Assembly: GCA_012267425.1 (NCBI GenBank)
Contig: JAAXGO010000006.1
Coordinates: forward strand, 1-32,118
DNA length: 32,118 nt
DNA from: Rhodothermales bacterium
Lineage (GTDB): Bacteria; Bacteroidota; Rhodothermia; Rhodothermales; Bin80
Reading direction: 5' to 3'
Part shown: positions 25,263 to 32,118 of the stretch, piece after piece
How the letters are laid out: each line of letters opens with the position of its first letter
Numbering within the stretch: position 1 is the stretch's first letter
Translations under genes and position numbers: made by a program
Notes under the pieces: generated by a model
Told to the model about the DNA's origin: nothing
Seen by the model: the letters and a program-made list of their open reading frames with translations, nothing else
Database searches by the model: none

Positions 25263-26009
25263 ATGGCAGTATTGTCTGAGCAGAAACCGCTCATTCAACT
25301 TCGGGAGGTCAAGAAGATTTATCCGATGGGCGAAGAAGCCGTCCACGCCCTGGATGGCGTCACGCTCGACGTATACCCGAATGAGTACGTGGCCGTTATG
25401 GGCCCATCCGGGTCGGGCAAATCGACGATGATGAACATCATCGGGTGCCTCGACACTCCGACTAGTGGAACGTACTACCTGCGAGGACACAACGTGGGCG
25501 AGATGACCGACGACGAGCTCGCGGCTATACGCAACCGCGAAGTCGGCTTCGTCTTCCAGACATTCAATCTGCTCCCGCGCGTGACCTGTCTGCAAAACGT
25601 GGAGCTCCCGCTTATTTACTCGGGCCGGAAGAAGAAAAAGCGTGTGGAGATGGCAAGCCGCGCGTTGCGCGATGTAGGCCTGGACGATCGCATGACACAC
25701 AAGCCGAATGAGTTGTCCGGCGGCCAAAGACAGCGGGCTGCCGTCGCGAGAGCCCTGGTTAACAATCCGTCACTCCTGCTTGCCGACGAACCGACGGGAA
25801 ACCTGGACTCTCGTACTGGAGCCGAGATCATGGTCCTGTTCGAAACCCTGTATCGTCGAGGCAACACCGTAATGGTCGTGACGCACGAAGAGACCGTCGC
25901 ACAACATGCGCGGAGAGTCATTCGGCTGCGCGACGGGCTGGTCGAGAGTGACGTGCGGGTTGACGATCCTGCTTTGTCACGGTTGGAAGTGTCCGGTGCA
26001 GCAGCGTAG
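25263..26009 (+). CDS. MacB/LolD-type ABC transporter ATP-binding protein
   Basis: Cytoplasmic ATPase of 248 residues that would power the adjoining tripartite exporter. All motifs are intact: Walker [10 protein letters not shown] (residues 47-55), Q-loop FQTFNLLP, signature LSGGQRQR, Walker [14 protein letters not shown] and H-loop VVTHE. The GNLDS form is characteristic of the MacB/LolD/FtsE subfamily. In MacB the ATPase is fused to the permease and in LolCDE-like systems the permease is a separate gene; here neither occurs, because the gene ends four bases before a convergent gene. The partner FtsX-like permease must be elsewhere in the genome. Candidate substrates are lipoproteins, peptides or macrolides, but none can be inferred. 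Confidence 0.9.
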   Translation: MAVLSEQKPLIQLREVKKIYPMGEEAVHALDGVTLDVYPNEYVAVMGPSGSGKSTMMNIIGCLDTPTSGTYYLRGHNVGEMTDDELAAIRNREVGFVFQTFNLLPRVTCLQNVELPLIYSGRKKKKRVEMASRALRDVGLDDRMTHKPNELSGGQRQRAAVARALVNNPSLLLADEPTGNLDSRTGAEIMVLFETLYRRGNTVMVVTHEETVAQHARRVIRLRDGLVESDVRVDDPALSRLEVSGAAA

Positions 26010-26013
26010 GTCC

Positions 26014-26487
26014 CTACCCCGGCTCCGTGCAGCGAAGTGTTTCGGTTTCTTTTACGAAGGTGACGGGGGCATTCGTTCGGGCCAGACGAATGGCCTGAAA
26101 CACCACACCTTCGCCGAGGGTCGTGCGGCAGTCGGCTCCGGGAACGAACACGCGGTAACCGGCAGTGAGGCCGTCCGCTGTTTCGTCGATAACTTCGAAT
26201 CGGAGGTCGTAACCGCCCGTTGGTACGGGCACAGCCGCCAGCATCACCATTTCCAGCTCGAAGTCGACCTGTCCAAGCCGCAGAATCGGACGGAGAGAAT
26301 CGTTGAGGGCCTCCCACTCGGCGGCGTCTTTTATGACGCGTTCTGTGCTGTCAAGGAGAGCCTGTCTACCTCGCCCAAGCGGTTCGAATGCAAGGGCTCG
26401 ACTGACGGTGACCTCCACGTCATCCGCTGCGCCGAAACAGCCGGCAATGACAAACAAAACAGCGCACGTGCGAACGGTCGGTGGCAT
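26014..26487 (-). CDS. Putative lipoprotein with PrcB-like domain
   Basis: Protein of about 157 residues. Starting at the ATG at 26487 gives a lipoprotein signal (MPPTVRTCAVLFVIAGC) with a lipobox-like VIAGC, so the mature protein would be lipid-anchored at Cys17. The body resembles the PrcB C-terminal domain first seen in a Treponema protease complex: a W-x-L region, VDFELEMVMLAAVPVPTGGY near the middle, and a closing strand set with TNAPVTFVKE. An upstream in-frame start at 26538 would add 17 residues and hide the signal. It is convergent with the ABC ATPase (four bases between stops) and divergent from rpoZ. Domain assignment is by pattern memory only. Confidence 0.55.
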   Translation of the reverse strand: MPPTVRTCAVLFVIAGCFGAADDVEVTVSRALAFEPLGRGRQALLDSTERVIKDAAEWEALNDSLRPILRLGQVDFELEMVMLAAVPVPTGGYDLRFEVIDETADGLTAGYRVFVPGADCRTTLGEGVVFQAIRLARTNAPVTFVKETETLRCTEPG

Positions 26488-26615
26488 CGGGCAAGCAATC
26501 GAATGGCAGAGGCGGCTAAACAGAACCACGGAAGTCAAGTTTCGTGCGGGAACCTATCACGTGCCCAAACGTAAACGTGTCTTGCCTCACCCATGATATT
26601 CAGGCAATCAGGATA

Positions 26616-26918
26616 ATGGCTATCAAAACCGTGGACGTGGAAGCGCTCGTGGCGCAGACCGGCAACCTTTTTGAAACCGTGGCTATTCTCTCAAAGCGGT
26701 CACGCCAAATTGCGTCCAGGATGAAGGCGGACCTTGACAATCAACTGGCGTACTTCGAAGGGTTCGAACCGGAGCTCGAAGATCCGCAATTCCAGGAAGA
26801 GCAGAGGCGCATTTCGATCGAGTACGAGATTAAGCCGGAACCGACCGAGCTTGCCATTCAAGAGATGTTCGACTCTGAGATTTATTTTCGCGACCCGCTT
26901 ACCGAGACGGAAGAATAG
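26616..26918 (+). CDS. rpoZ: RNA polymerase omega subunit (Rpb6/RpoZ, Bacteroidota type)
   Basis: Small RNA polymerase subunit of 100 residues that helps fold and hold the beta' subunit. The N-terminal half has the conserved pattern around [20 protein letters not shown] (residues about 17-36), the counterpart of the omega RxRQI region. The acidic C-terminal half ([18 protein letters not shown]) is typical of Bacteroidota Rpb6-like omegas. In related genomes, from memory, coaBC or recN commonly follow; here uvrA follows after 63 bases. The ATG at 26616 is chosen over an upstream start that gives non-conserved sequence. Confidence 0.85.
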   Translation: MAIKTVDVEALVAQTGNLFETVAILSKRSRQIASRMKADLDNQLAYFEGFEPELEDPQFQEEQRRISIEYEIKPEPTELAIQEMFDSEIYFRDPLTETEE

Positions 26919-26981
26919 TGCAGCAGCCTTGATGGTCGTGGCTTGCGCGTCGCCGTATGGCTCAGACCTCGAAGATGGCTA
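26919..26981. other. Possible boundary between two genome segments
   Basis: The 63 bases between the Bacteroidota-type rpoZ and the uvrA gene hold no clear terminator, promoter or mobile-element end. Genes on the right (uvrA, ferredoxin, SbcD-like, glyS) look, by remembered family features, closer to Chloroflexota or Actinomycetota. No target-site duplication or integrase was found, so this may be an assembly join as easily as a transfer boundary. Confidence 0.4.
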
Positions 26982-29975
26982 ATGATCGTCATCCGCGGCG
27001 CGCGCGAGCACAATCTCAAGAATATTGATGTCACGATCCCGCGCAACCAACTCGTGGTGATCACGGGCGTCTCGGGATCTGGTAAGTCCTCGCTGGCATT
27101 CGACACGATCTACGCGGAGGGGCAACGGCGCTACGTCGAGTCGCTCTCGGCGTACGCGCGGCAGTTCCTGGGACAGATGGAGAAGCCCGACGTCGACTAC
27201 ATTGAAGGGCTGTCCCCCGCGATCTCGATCGACCAGAAGTCGCGCAGTCACAATCCCCGCTCCACGGTCGGCACCGTCACAGAGATTTATGACTACTTAC
27301 GGCTGCTGTTCGCACGTGCCGGGCAACCGCACTGCTCCAAATGTGGTAAGCCGATCACCCGCCAGACGGTCCAGCAGATGGTCGACAGCATCCTGGATCT
27401 GACGCCCGGCAGTCGCCTCTTGGTGCTCGCCCCCGTCATCAAAGACCGCAAGGGAGAGCATGCTCAGGTCTTCACAAGCGCTCGCCAAAGCGGGTTCGTC
27501 CGTGTGCGGGTCGACGGGGAGGTGCGATCGCTAGACGAGGAGATCTCCCTGGCGAAGAACCGCCGCCACACGATCGATATCGTGGTCGATCGTGTCGTGC
27601 TACCGGTGGTGGAGAACGAGGAAGCGCGTACGGCGCTCGCCGGACGCTTGACGGACAGCGTCGAGCAGGCATTGAAGCTGGGGGGCGGCTCGCTGCAGGT
27701 CGCAGCGGTGGGAGGTACGGAGCAGCTCTTTTCGGAGGCGCTCGCCTGTCCCGAGGATGGCTACTCGCTCGGCGAGATCGCGCCGCGGAATTTCTCCTTC
27801 AATAGCCCGCACGGCGCTTGCCGCGATTGCACCGGTCTGGGGCAAAAGATGGAGGTTGACCCCGAACTGGTCATCCCGAACCCCGACCTCTCGCTCAGCG
27901 AGGGTGCGATCGTGCCCTGGACGCGGGCAGCAACGACCACAGCTTGGTACAGCCGACTGTTGGAGGCGGTCGGCGAGGCGTACGGCTTCGACTCGAAGAC
28001 CCCGATCGCCGAGCTGTCCGCCGACGCGCTCGATGTGATCCTGTACGGCTCCGACGAAGAGATCGAGGTGCGCTACCGAAGTCAGGCGGGCCGCAGCCAT
28101 CGCTATAAGACGGCCTACGAGGGCGTGGTGCCCAACCTCATGCGCCGGTATGGAGGGACCGATTCCGAGTGGCAGCGGAGCGAGATCGAGCGCTACATGA
28201 CCGCAGTGCCGTGCCCGGCCTGCCAGGGAGCGCGTCTGCGGCCCGAGACGCTCGCAGTTCTCATTGACGGGATCAACATCACGGACGTGACGGCACTGTC
28301 CGTCCGTCAGTCGCAAGCCTGGGCGGAGCGGATGGCGAGTGCAGACACCCCGCTCAACGCGCGCGAACAACTGATCGCACGGCAGATCCTCAAAGAGATT
28401 CGCGAGCGACTGACGTTTCTCGTCGACGTGGGGCTGGATTACCTAACGCTCGACCGCGCCGCCGGCACACTGAGCGGCGGCGAGTCGCAGCGTATCCGGC
28501 TGGCGACGCAGATTGGATCATCGCTGTTGGGAGTGCTCTACGTCTGCGACGAACCGTCGATCGGCCTGCACCCGCTGGACGACGACCGATTAATTCGCAC
28601 ACTCCAACGCCTGCGTGACGTCGGCAACACGGTGCTGATCGTCGAACACGACGAGGCAACGATGCTGGCCGCGGACCATATCATCGACATGGGCCCGGGC
28701 GCTGGGGAGCATGGGGGCGAAATCGTCGCGGAGGGCACGCCCGATCAGATCATGGCGCACCCCCAGTCGCTGACGGGTGCCTACCTGGCGCAACGTGAGC
28801 AGATCCCCCTACCAGCATCGCGCCGGCAGGGCAACGGCCAAACACTGAAAGTGCTCGGGGCAGCGGAGCACAACCTCCAAGAGATCGACGTGACGCTCCC
28901 ATTGGGCACGTTCATCTGTGTGACTGGTGTGAGCGGATCGGGCAAGAGCACGCTCGTCGAGGCGATCTTGTATCGGAAGGTGGCGCAATACCTGCACAAC
29001 TCCAAGCTGCGTCCCGGCAAAGTCCGCAAGATCGAAGGTCTGCGGCATATCGACAAGATCATCGATATCGACCAATCGCCGATCGGACGGACGCCGAGGT
29101 CGAATCCAGCGACCTACACAGGCGTGTTCACGCCGGTGCGAGAGCTGTTCGCAACGGTGCCGGAGTCGCGGGCGCGCGGCTACAAGCCGGGGCGCTTCTC
29201 GTTCAACGTCAAGGGCGGGCGCTGCGAAGCCTGCCAGGGGGAGGGCTACAACCAGATCGAGATGCAGTTCCTCCCCGATGTGACGGTGCCCTGCGAGATC
29301 TGCCGGGGGAAGCGCTATAACCGCGAGGCGCTGGAGATCCTGTACAAGGGCAAGTCGATCGCCGACATCCTCGACATGACCGTCGACGAGGCGGCGGAGT
29401 TCTTTAACGCACTGCCGGCAATCCGGCGTCGGTTAAGGACGATCCAGGCCGTGGGGCTCGGCTATATCAGACTGGGGCAACCGGCGACCACGTTGTCCGG
29501 AGGTGAAGCGCAGCGGGTCAAGCTCAGCACGGAGCTCTCGAAGCGCAACACCGGCAGGACCCTCTACTTGCTGGACGAGCCCACGACCGGACTGTCGTTC
29601 CACGACACGGCGGCGCTTTTGCGAGTCCTGCAAGAGTTAGTCGACGGGGGAAACACCGTCGTGGTCATTGAGCACCACTTGGACGTGATCAAGAACGCCG
29701 ACTACATCATTGATCTCGGGCCGGGCGGAGGAGCGAACGGCGGGCGCTTGGTCGCGACGGGTACACCCGAAGCGATCGCAGCAAATCCAAACAGCCACAC
29801 CGGGCGATTCTTGGCGGCGAAGCTGGGAAGGTCGGGAGGAGACGCAACGATGGAAGCGAGCGGCGCCGCGCTGGACGACCGGTTATCCGAGCGCGGGAAC
29901 GGCCATTCGCGGGTGCGCCAAGGACGGCAGCAAGGCGTGAAGCGTGAGCCCAAGCAGCGAGTCCGAGCGACCTAA
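26982..29975 (+). CDS. uvrA: Excinuclease ABC subunit A
   Basis: DNA damage sensor of nucleotide excision repair, 997 residues against a usual 940-960. Both ABC modules are complete: Walker [10 protein letters not shown] near residue 30 and GVSGSGKST near 650; signatures LSGGESQR and LSGGEAQR; Walker [14 protein letters not shown] and [13 protein letters not shown]. The insertion domain has CSKCGK and CPACQG pairs, and the C-terminal zinc finger (CEACQGEG with CEICRGKR) is intact. The first zinc module is altered: CPED (C256, D259) replaces CPxC before GACRDC. A basic, low-complexity tail of about 45 residues follows the last conserved helix. Bacteroidota UvrA usually reads YSPVSG where this has HCSKCG. 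The ATG at 26982 matches the family start. Confidence 0.95.
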   Translation: MIVIRGAREHNLKNIDVTIPRNQLVVITGVSGSGKSSLAFDTIYAEGQRRYVESLSAYARQFLGQMEKPDVDYIEGLSPAISIDQKSRSHNPRSTVGTVTEIYDYLRLLFARAGQPHCSKCGKPITRQTVQQMVDSILDLTPGSRLLVLAPVIKDRKGEHAQVFTSARQSGFVRVRVDGEVRSLDEEISLAKNRRHTIDIVVDRVVLPVVENEEARTALAGRLTDSVEQALKLGGGSLQVAAVGGTEQLFSEALACPEDGYSLGEIAPRNFSFNSPHGACRDCTGLGQKMEVDPELVIPNPDLSLSEGAIVPWTRAATTTAWYSRLLEAVGEAYGFDSKTPIAELSADALDVILYGSDEEIEVRYRSQAGRSHRYKTAYEGVVPNLMRRYGGTDSEWQRSEIERYMTAVPCPACQGARLRPETLAVLIDGINITDVTALSVRQSQAWAERMASADTPLNAREQLIARQILKEIRERLTFLVDVGLDYLTLDRAAGTLSGGESQRIRLATQIGSSLLGVLYVCDEPSIGLHPLDDDRLIRTLQRLRDVGNTVLIVEHDEATMLAADHIIDMGPGAGEHGGEIVAEGTPDQIMAHPQSLTGAYLAQREQIPLPASRRQGNGQTLKVLGAAEHNLQEIDVTLPLGTFICVTGVSGSGKSTLVEAILYRKVAQYLHNSKLRPGKVRKIEGLRHIDKIIDIDQSPIGRTPRSNPATYTGVFTPVRELFATVPESRARGYKPGRFSFNVKGGRCEACQGEGYNQIEMQFLPDVTVPCEICRGKRYNREALEILYKGKSIADILDMTVDEAAEFFNALPAIRRRLRTIQAVGLGYIRLGQPATTLSGGEAQRVKLSTELSKRNTGRTLYLLDEPTTGLSFHDTAALLRVLQELVDGGNTVVVIEHHLDVIKNADYIIDLGPGGGANGGRLVATGTPEAIAANPNSHTGRFLAAKLGRSGGDATMEASGAALDDRLSERGNGHSRVRQGRQQGVKREPKQRVRAT
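27568..27595. repeat. Perfect 10-bp inverted repeat inside uvrA
   Basis: ACACGATCGA (27568-27577) and TCGATCGTGT (27586-27595) are exact reverse complements around an eight-base loop, in codons for [11 protein letters not shown] shorter competing hairpin (CACGAT with ATCGTG) shares the left arm. It is less striking than the 11-12 bp repeats. Confidence 0.85.
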
Positions 29976-29986
29976 GCCGGCGAGCG

Positions 29987-30010
29987 ACTAAGGAGTGGAC
30001 TAAGGAGTGA
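29987..30010. repeat. 12-bp perfect tandem duplication
   Basis: GACTAAGGAGTG occurs twice head to tail (29987-29998 and 29999-30010), starting 11 bases after the uvrA stop. Each copy contains a TAAGGAG element that looks like a ribosome binding site, but no open reading frame follows at the right distance. Confidence 0.9.
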
Positions 30011-30140
30011 ACGCCCGGCGCCGCGAGCATCTACCCGACGATCCAAGCTCGTCGTGCGCGGCCAGGAACGAGGAAGGCCTCCAAACCGCTGCGCTTTTCG
30101 TGGCGGAGAGCGGAGGCGCCATCTCCGTTTCCCATGCGCC

Positions 30141-30156
30141 CGATCAGCGCTGATCG
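30141..30156. promoter_or_regulatory. 16-bp perfect palindrome, possible operator
   Basis: CGATCAGCGCTGATCG reads the same on both strands. It lies about 50 bases upstream of the -35 box of the ferredoxin promoter, a position suited to an activator or repressor dimer. The regulator is unknown, and the regulatory role is inference from symmetry and position only. Confidence 0.4.
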
Positions 30157-30206
30157 CCCACGCGCCGCCGCCGAATTTAACATTCGAGGAGACCACACTA
30201 CGGCAG

Positions 30207-30235
30207 TTGCCTAGACAATGGCCCGGGTATATAAG
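30207..30235 (+). promoter_or_regulatory. Likely promoter for the ferredoxin gene
   Basis: TTGCCT (30207-30212, four of six consensus bases) and TATAAG (30230-30235, five of six) are separated by 17 bases. Transcription would start near 30242, about 50 bases before the ATG at 30294. Confidence 0.5.
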
Positions 30236-30293
30236 AGGGAACGGAGCCGGTCAAACCCCGGACGGGAGCGACGTTCGGGAGCGGGGAGAAACT

Positions 30294-30578
30294 ATGACGT
30301 ACGTCATCACCGAGCCATGTATCGATGTGAAGGACCAGTCCTGCGTAGAGGTATGCCCCGTTGACTGCATCCACGACGATGGCGACGACGATCGGATCCT
30401 CTACATCCATCCGGATGAGTGCATCGACTGTGGCGCTTGTGAGCCCGCTTGCCCCGTGACGGCGATCTTCGCTGAGGATGACGTCCCCGAAGAATGGGCC
30501 GCCTACACAGCGATCAATGCTGATTGGTACGAGGACAAGGACGGTGCCCGCGCCAAGGTCGTGGAGATCGCCCCTTAG
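30294..30578 (+). CDS. 7Fe-type (3Fe-4S/4Fe-4S) ferredoxin
   Basis: Small soluble electron carrier of 94 residues. The N-terminal cluster segment has C9-x7-C17-x3-C21-P with a further C25, the spacing seen in seven-iron ferredoxins. The second segment CIDCGACEPACP provides the classic CxxCxxCxxxCP 4Fe-4S site. The C-terminal helix region (DDVPEEWAAYTAINADWY) is the conserved tail of the Actinomycetota/Chloroflexota FdxA-type proteins. GGGGAG lies 5-10 bases before the ATG, and a promoter-like sequence lies upstream. It converges on the SbcD-like gene, with 17 bases between the stops. Electron partners are not identifiable here. Confidence 0.9.
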   Translation: MTYVITEPCIDVKDQSCVEVCPVDCIHDDGDDDRILYIHPDECIDCGACEPACPVTAIFAEDDVPEEWAAYTAINADWYEDKDGARAKVVEIAP

Positions 30579-30595
30579 CAATCCACCCCTCTACG

Positions 30596-31381
30596 CTAAC
30601 CTCCGACCCGCTTTCTTCGCGGCGCTCCGCTACTCCCCAACGGCACCCGCACCCAGCGGACGCCGGTTTCTGGATCGCAGTCCACGACGATAGCCGCCGT
30701 CTCGAACTCTCGCCGAGCGAGCGGTACCGGTGCGCCCGAATACACCGCGACCACCGGCTCACTAGCCACGTCTGCATGGTGTTCCCAGTGTCCGAGCGCG
30801 ACGTAGTCCCAGCCACTCCTATCGATCTGGCTCGGCTCGATCAGCATGGAACGGTGGGCATCGCCCGGACCGCGAACGAGGTGGCCGTGCGCAAGCACAA
30901 CATGCCATGAGGCCGAATCCTCACGGACGGGCAGGCCGTCCAGGGGACGGAAGTCCAGATCCGACTCGTGGAATCCTCGGCCCCAGCAAACCAACCCCAG
31001 CTCTGGCAAGATGCACGTCTCACCTTCTTCTTTCAAGAGGAACGTGAGATTTTCGACGCCCGCCGGATCGTGGCGCGTATAAACGGAACCATCTCCCAAG
31101 GCATCGTGGTTGCCGTTGATCGCGACCACCGCCGTTGGCGCAATGGCAGCGCAGCGATCAAAAAACCACTCCACCGTTTCGGCCTGGGCACGGTTGGAGT
31201 CGAAGATGTCTCCAGCGATGAGCAGCGCGTCTGCCTTCGCACCTTGCGTCAGGGACAGGACGGCTTCGAAACCCGCACGGATTTGCGCGCGCCGATCGAC
31301 CCAGATGGGATCATCGACGCCGACATAGGCGTCGAGGTGCAGGTCGGAAGTATGGACGAAGCGGAGTGGCCGCTGCAGCAT
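30596..31381 (-). CDS. SbcD/Mre11-like metallophosphoesterase (DNA repair exonuclease)
   Basis: Calcineurin-type phosphoesterase of about 261 residues, probably a DNA repair nuclease of the SbcD/YhaO group. The metal-binding motifs are in order: DLHLD near the N-terminus, GDIFDS, NGNHDALGD, then LAHGHL and ALGHWEHH. The full SbcD partner SbcC is not in the window, and the protein is shorter than E. coli SbcD (400), so the cap domain is reduced; a YhaO-like role is equally possible. The ATG at 31381 lies nine bases beyond the glyS stop; a GTG at 31396 would overlap glyS. Either way the two genes are likely one operon. Confidence 0.75.
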   Translation of the reverse strand: MLQRPLRFVHTSDLHLDAYVGVDDPIWVDRRAQIRAGFEAVLSLTQGAKADALLIAGDIFDSNRAQAETVEWFFDRCAAIAPTAVVAINGNHDALGDGSVYTRHDPAGVENLTFLLKEEGETCILPELGLVCWGRGFHESDLDFRPLDGLPVREDSASWHVVLAHGHLVRGPGDAHRSMLIEPSQIDRSGWDYVALGHWEHHADVASEPVVAVYSGAPVPLARREFETAAIVVDCDPETGVRWVRVPLGSSGAPRRKRVGG

Positions 31382-31389
31382 GAGAGAAG

Positions 31390-32118
31390 CTAGCACTCCA
31401 AGCGCGTACGCAGCGCATCGACCAGATCCTCTACCCGCACGCGCTCCTGTACCTGATCATCGCGATCACGGATCGTGACTGCGTGGTCATCAAGGGAATC
31501 AAAGTCGACCGTGACGCAGCAAGGGGTGCCGAGCTCGTCCTGACGCCGGTAGCGGCGGCCGATGCTCTGGCTGTCGTCATACTGCGTAGCCCAGTGGGAG
31601 CGCACGTGACCCCAGACGTCGTGTGCCATCTCGACTAAGGGCTGCTTACGGCTAAGCGGCAGCACCGCAACTTTGTAAGGCGCCAGTCGCGGGTGAAGTT
31701 TGAGGACGACGCGATCATTGCCGTTTTCATCTGGTTCGACCGTGTAAGCGTCGACCAGGAAGGCGAGCAAGGCTCGATCGGCACCGGCGGATGGCTCGAT
31801 CACGTAGGGGACGACATGCCGACCGCTCTCTTGATCGAAGTAGGAGAGCCGCTGGCCGCTGGCTTCGGCATGGGCCTTGAGATCGAAGTCGGTGCGGTTG
31901 GCGATCCCTTCGAGCTCGGCCCATCCTTGGGGGAAGCGGTATTCCAGGTCCGTGGTGCCGGCGGAGTAGTGAGAAAGCTCTTCCTGGGGATGGGCGCGCC
32001 GACGGAGGTTCTCGGCGCGCAGACCAAGCTCCACGTACCACTGCTCGCGAATCTCGATCCAGCGCGCGTACCACTCGGCAGCCGTATCCGGATAGACGAA
32101 GAACTCGATCTCCATCTG
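31390..32118 (-). CDS. glyS: Glycyl-tRNA synthetase, C-terminal part (truncated by window edge)
   Basis: Class II aminoacyl-tRNA synthetase of the homodimeric (alpha2) type that charges tRNA-Gly. About 242 C-terminal residues are present; the N-terminal catalytic part lies beyond the window, and reading continues in frame to base 32118. Visible elements are the QMEIEFF strand entering the second half of the core, GWAELEGIANRTDFDL, the conserved PYVIEPSAGADRALLAFL motif 3 region with its arginine, and the C-terminal anticodon-binding domain (KLHPRLAPYKVAVLPL and IGRRYRRQDELGTPCCVTVD). A shortened insert between the catalytic and anticodon domains is normal for this type. The SbcD-like gene follows immediately. 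Confidence 0.92.
   Translation of the reverse strand, partial: QMEIEFFVYPDTAAEWYARWIEIREQWYVELGLRAENLRRRAHPQEELSHYSAGTTDLEYRFPQGWAELEGIANRTDFDLKAHAEASGQRLSYFDQESGRHVVPYVIEPSAGADRALLAFLVDAYTVEPDENGNDRVVLKLHPRLAPYKVAVLPLSRKQPLVEMAHDVWGHVRSHWATQYDDSQSIGRRYRRQDELGTPCCVTVDFDSLDDHAVTIRDRDDQVQERVRVEDLVDALRTRLEC

Larger units (their letters stand above)
29976..30293. other. Intergenic region between uvrA and ferredoxin (318 bp)
   Basis: No coding sequence is supported here. It contains a 12-bp tandem duplication just after uvrA, a 16-bp perfect palindrome at 30141-30156 and a likely promoter at 30207-30235 for the ferredoxin gene. No hairpin with a T-run was found that would serve as a uvrA terminator. 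Confidence 0.6.

Noticed and set aside
1-32118. CRISPR arrays, insertion sequences, prophage or defence genes
   Set aside because: No regularly spaced repeats, transposase, integrase, phage structural or restriction-type proteins were seen on either strand.

Overview
The window reads as ordinary bacterial chromosome, about 32 kb, tightly packed and mostly on the + strand. Bases 1 to about 26,900 look like a marine Bacteroidota of the Rhodothermia type. Four things point there: a C-terminal type IX secretion (T9SS) sorting domain, a short RpoD without region 1.1, an Rpb6-like RNA polymerase omega subunit, and an isolated nuoI gene (from memory, Rhodothermus also has a stand-alone nqo9). The species cannot be named from sequence alone.

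Left part (1-17,800): the 3' end of fabF, a secreted beta-propeller/amidohydrolase fusion, a convergent Fur regulator, a TPR protein behind a consensus-like promoter, a YqaA/DedA membrane protein, and a minus-strand T9SS-exported 'choice-of-anchor B' protein. Next comes a co-directional run: rqcH (ribosome rescue) overlapping uppP (lipid carrier recycling), an EcsC-like protein, der (ribosome assembly), the lone nuoI, a DinB-like protein, a DUF5916 outer-membrane protein and holA.

Middle (17,800-26,900): an anti-sigma-like membrane protein, tRNA-Val(CAC), and a second choice-of-anchor B protein that carries seven FG-GAP-like repeats and no T9SS tail. Then come a wrecked DUF1080 gene, rpoD, and a tolC / membrane-fusion / ABC-ATPase export set with no permease beside it. 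A convergent lipoprotein gene and rpoZ end this part.

Right part (26,980-32,118): uvrA, a 7Fe-type ferredoxin, and a minus-strand pair, glyS followed by an SbcD-like nuclease. The UvrA and its neighbours resemble Chloroflexota/Actinomycetota-type proteins more than Bacteroidota ones. The 63-base gap after rpoZ may therefore be a transfer boundary or an assembly join.

No CRISPR array, insertion sequence, prophage or defence island was seen, and no clear new multi-gene system. The most unusual signals are several long perfect inverted repeats inside coding sequences (12 bp, 12 bp, 11 bp and 10 bp arms), the internally deleted DUF1080 pseudogene, the pair of choice-of-anchor B paralogues with different ends, and the possible genome junction near 26,950.
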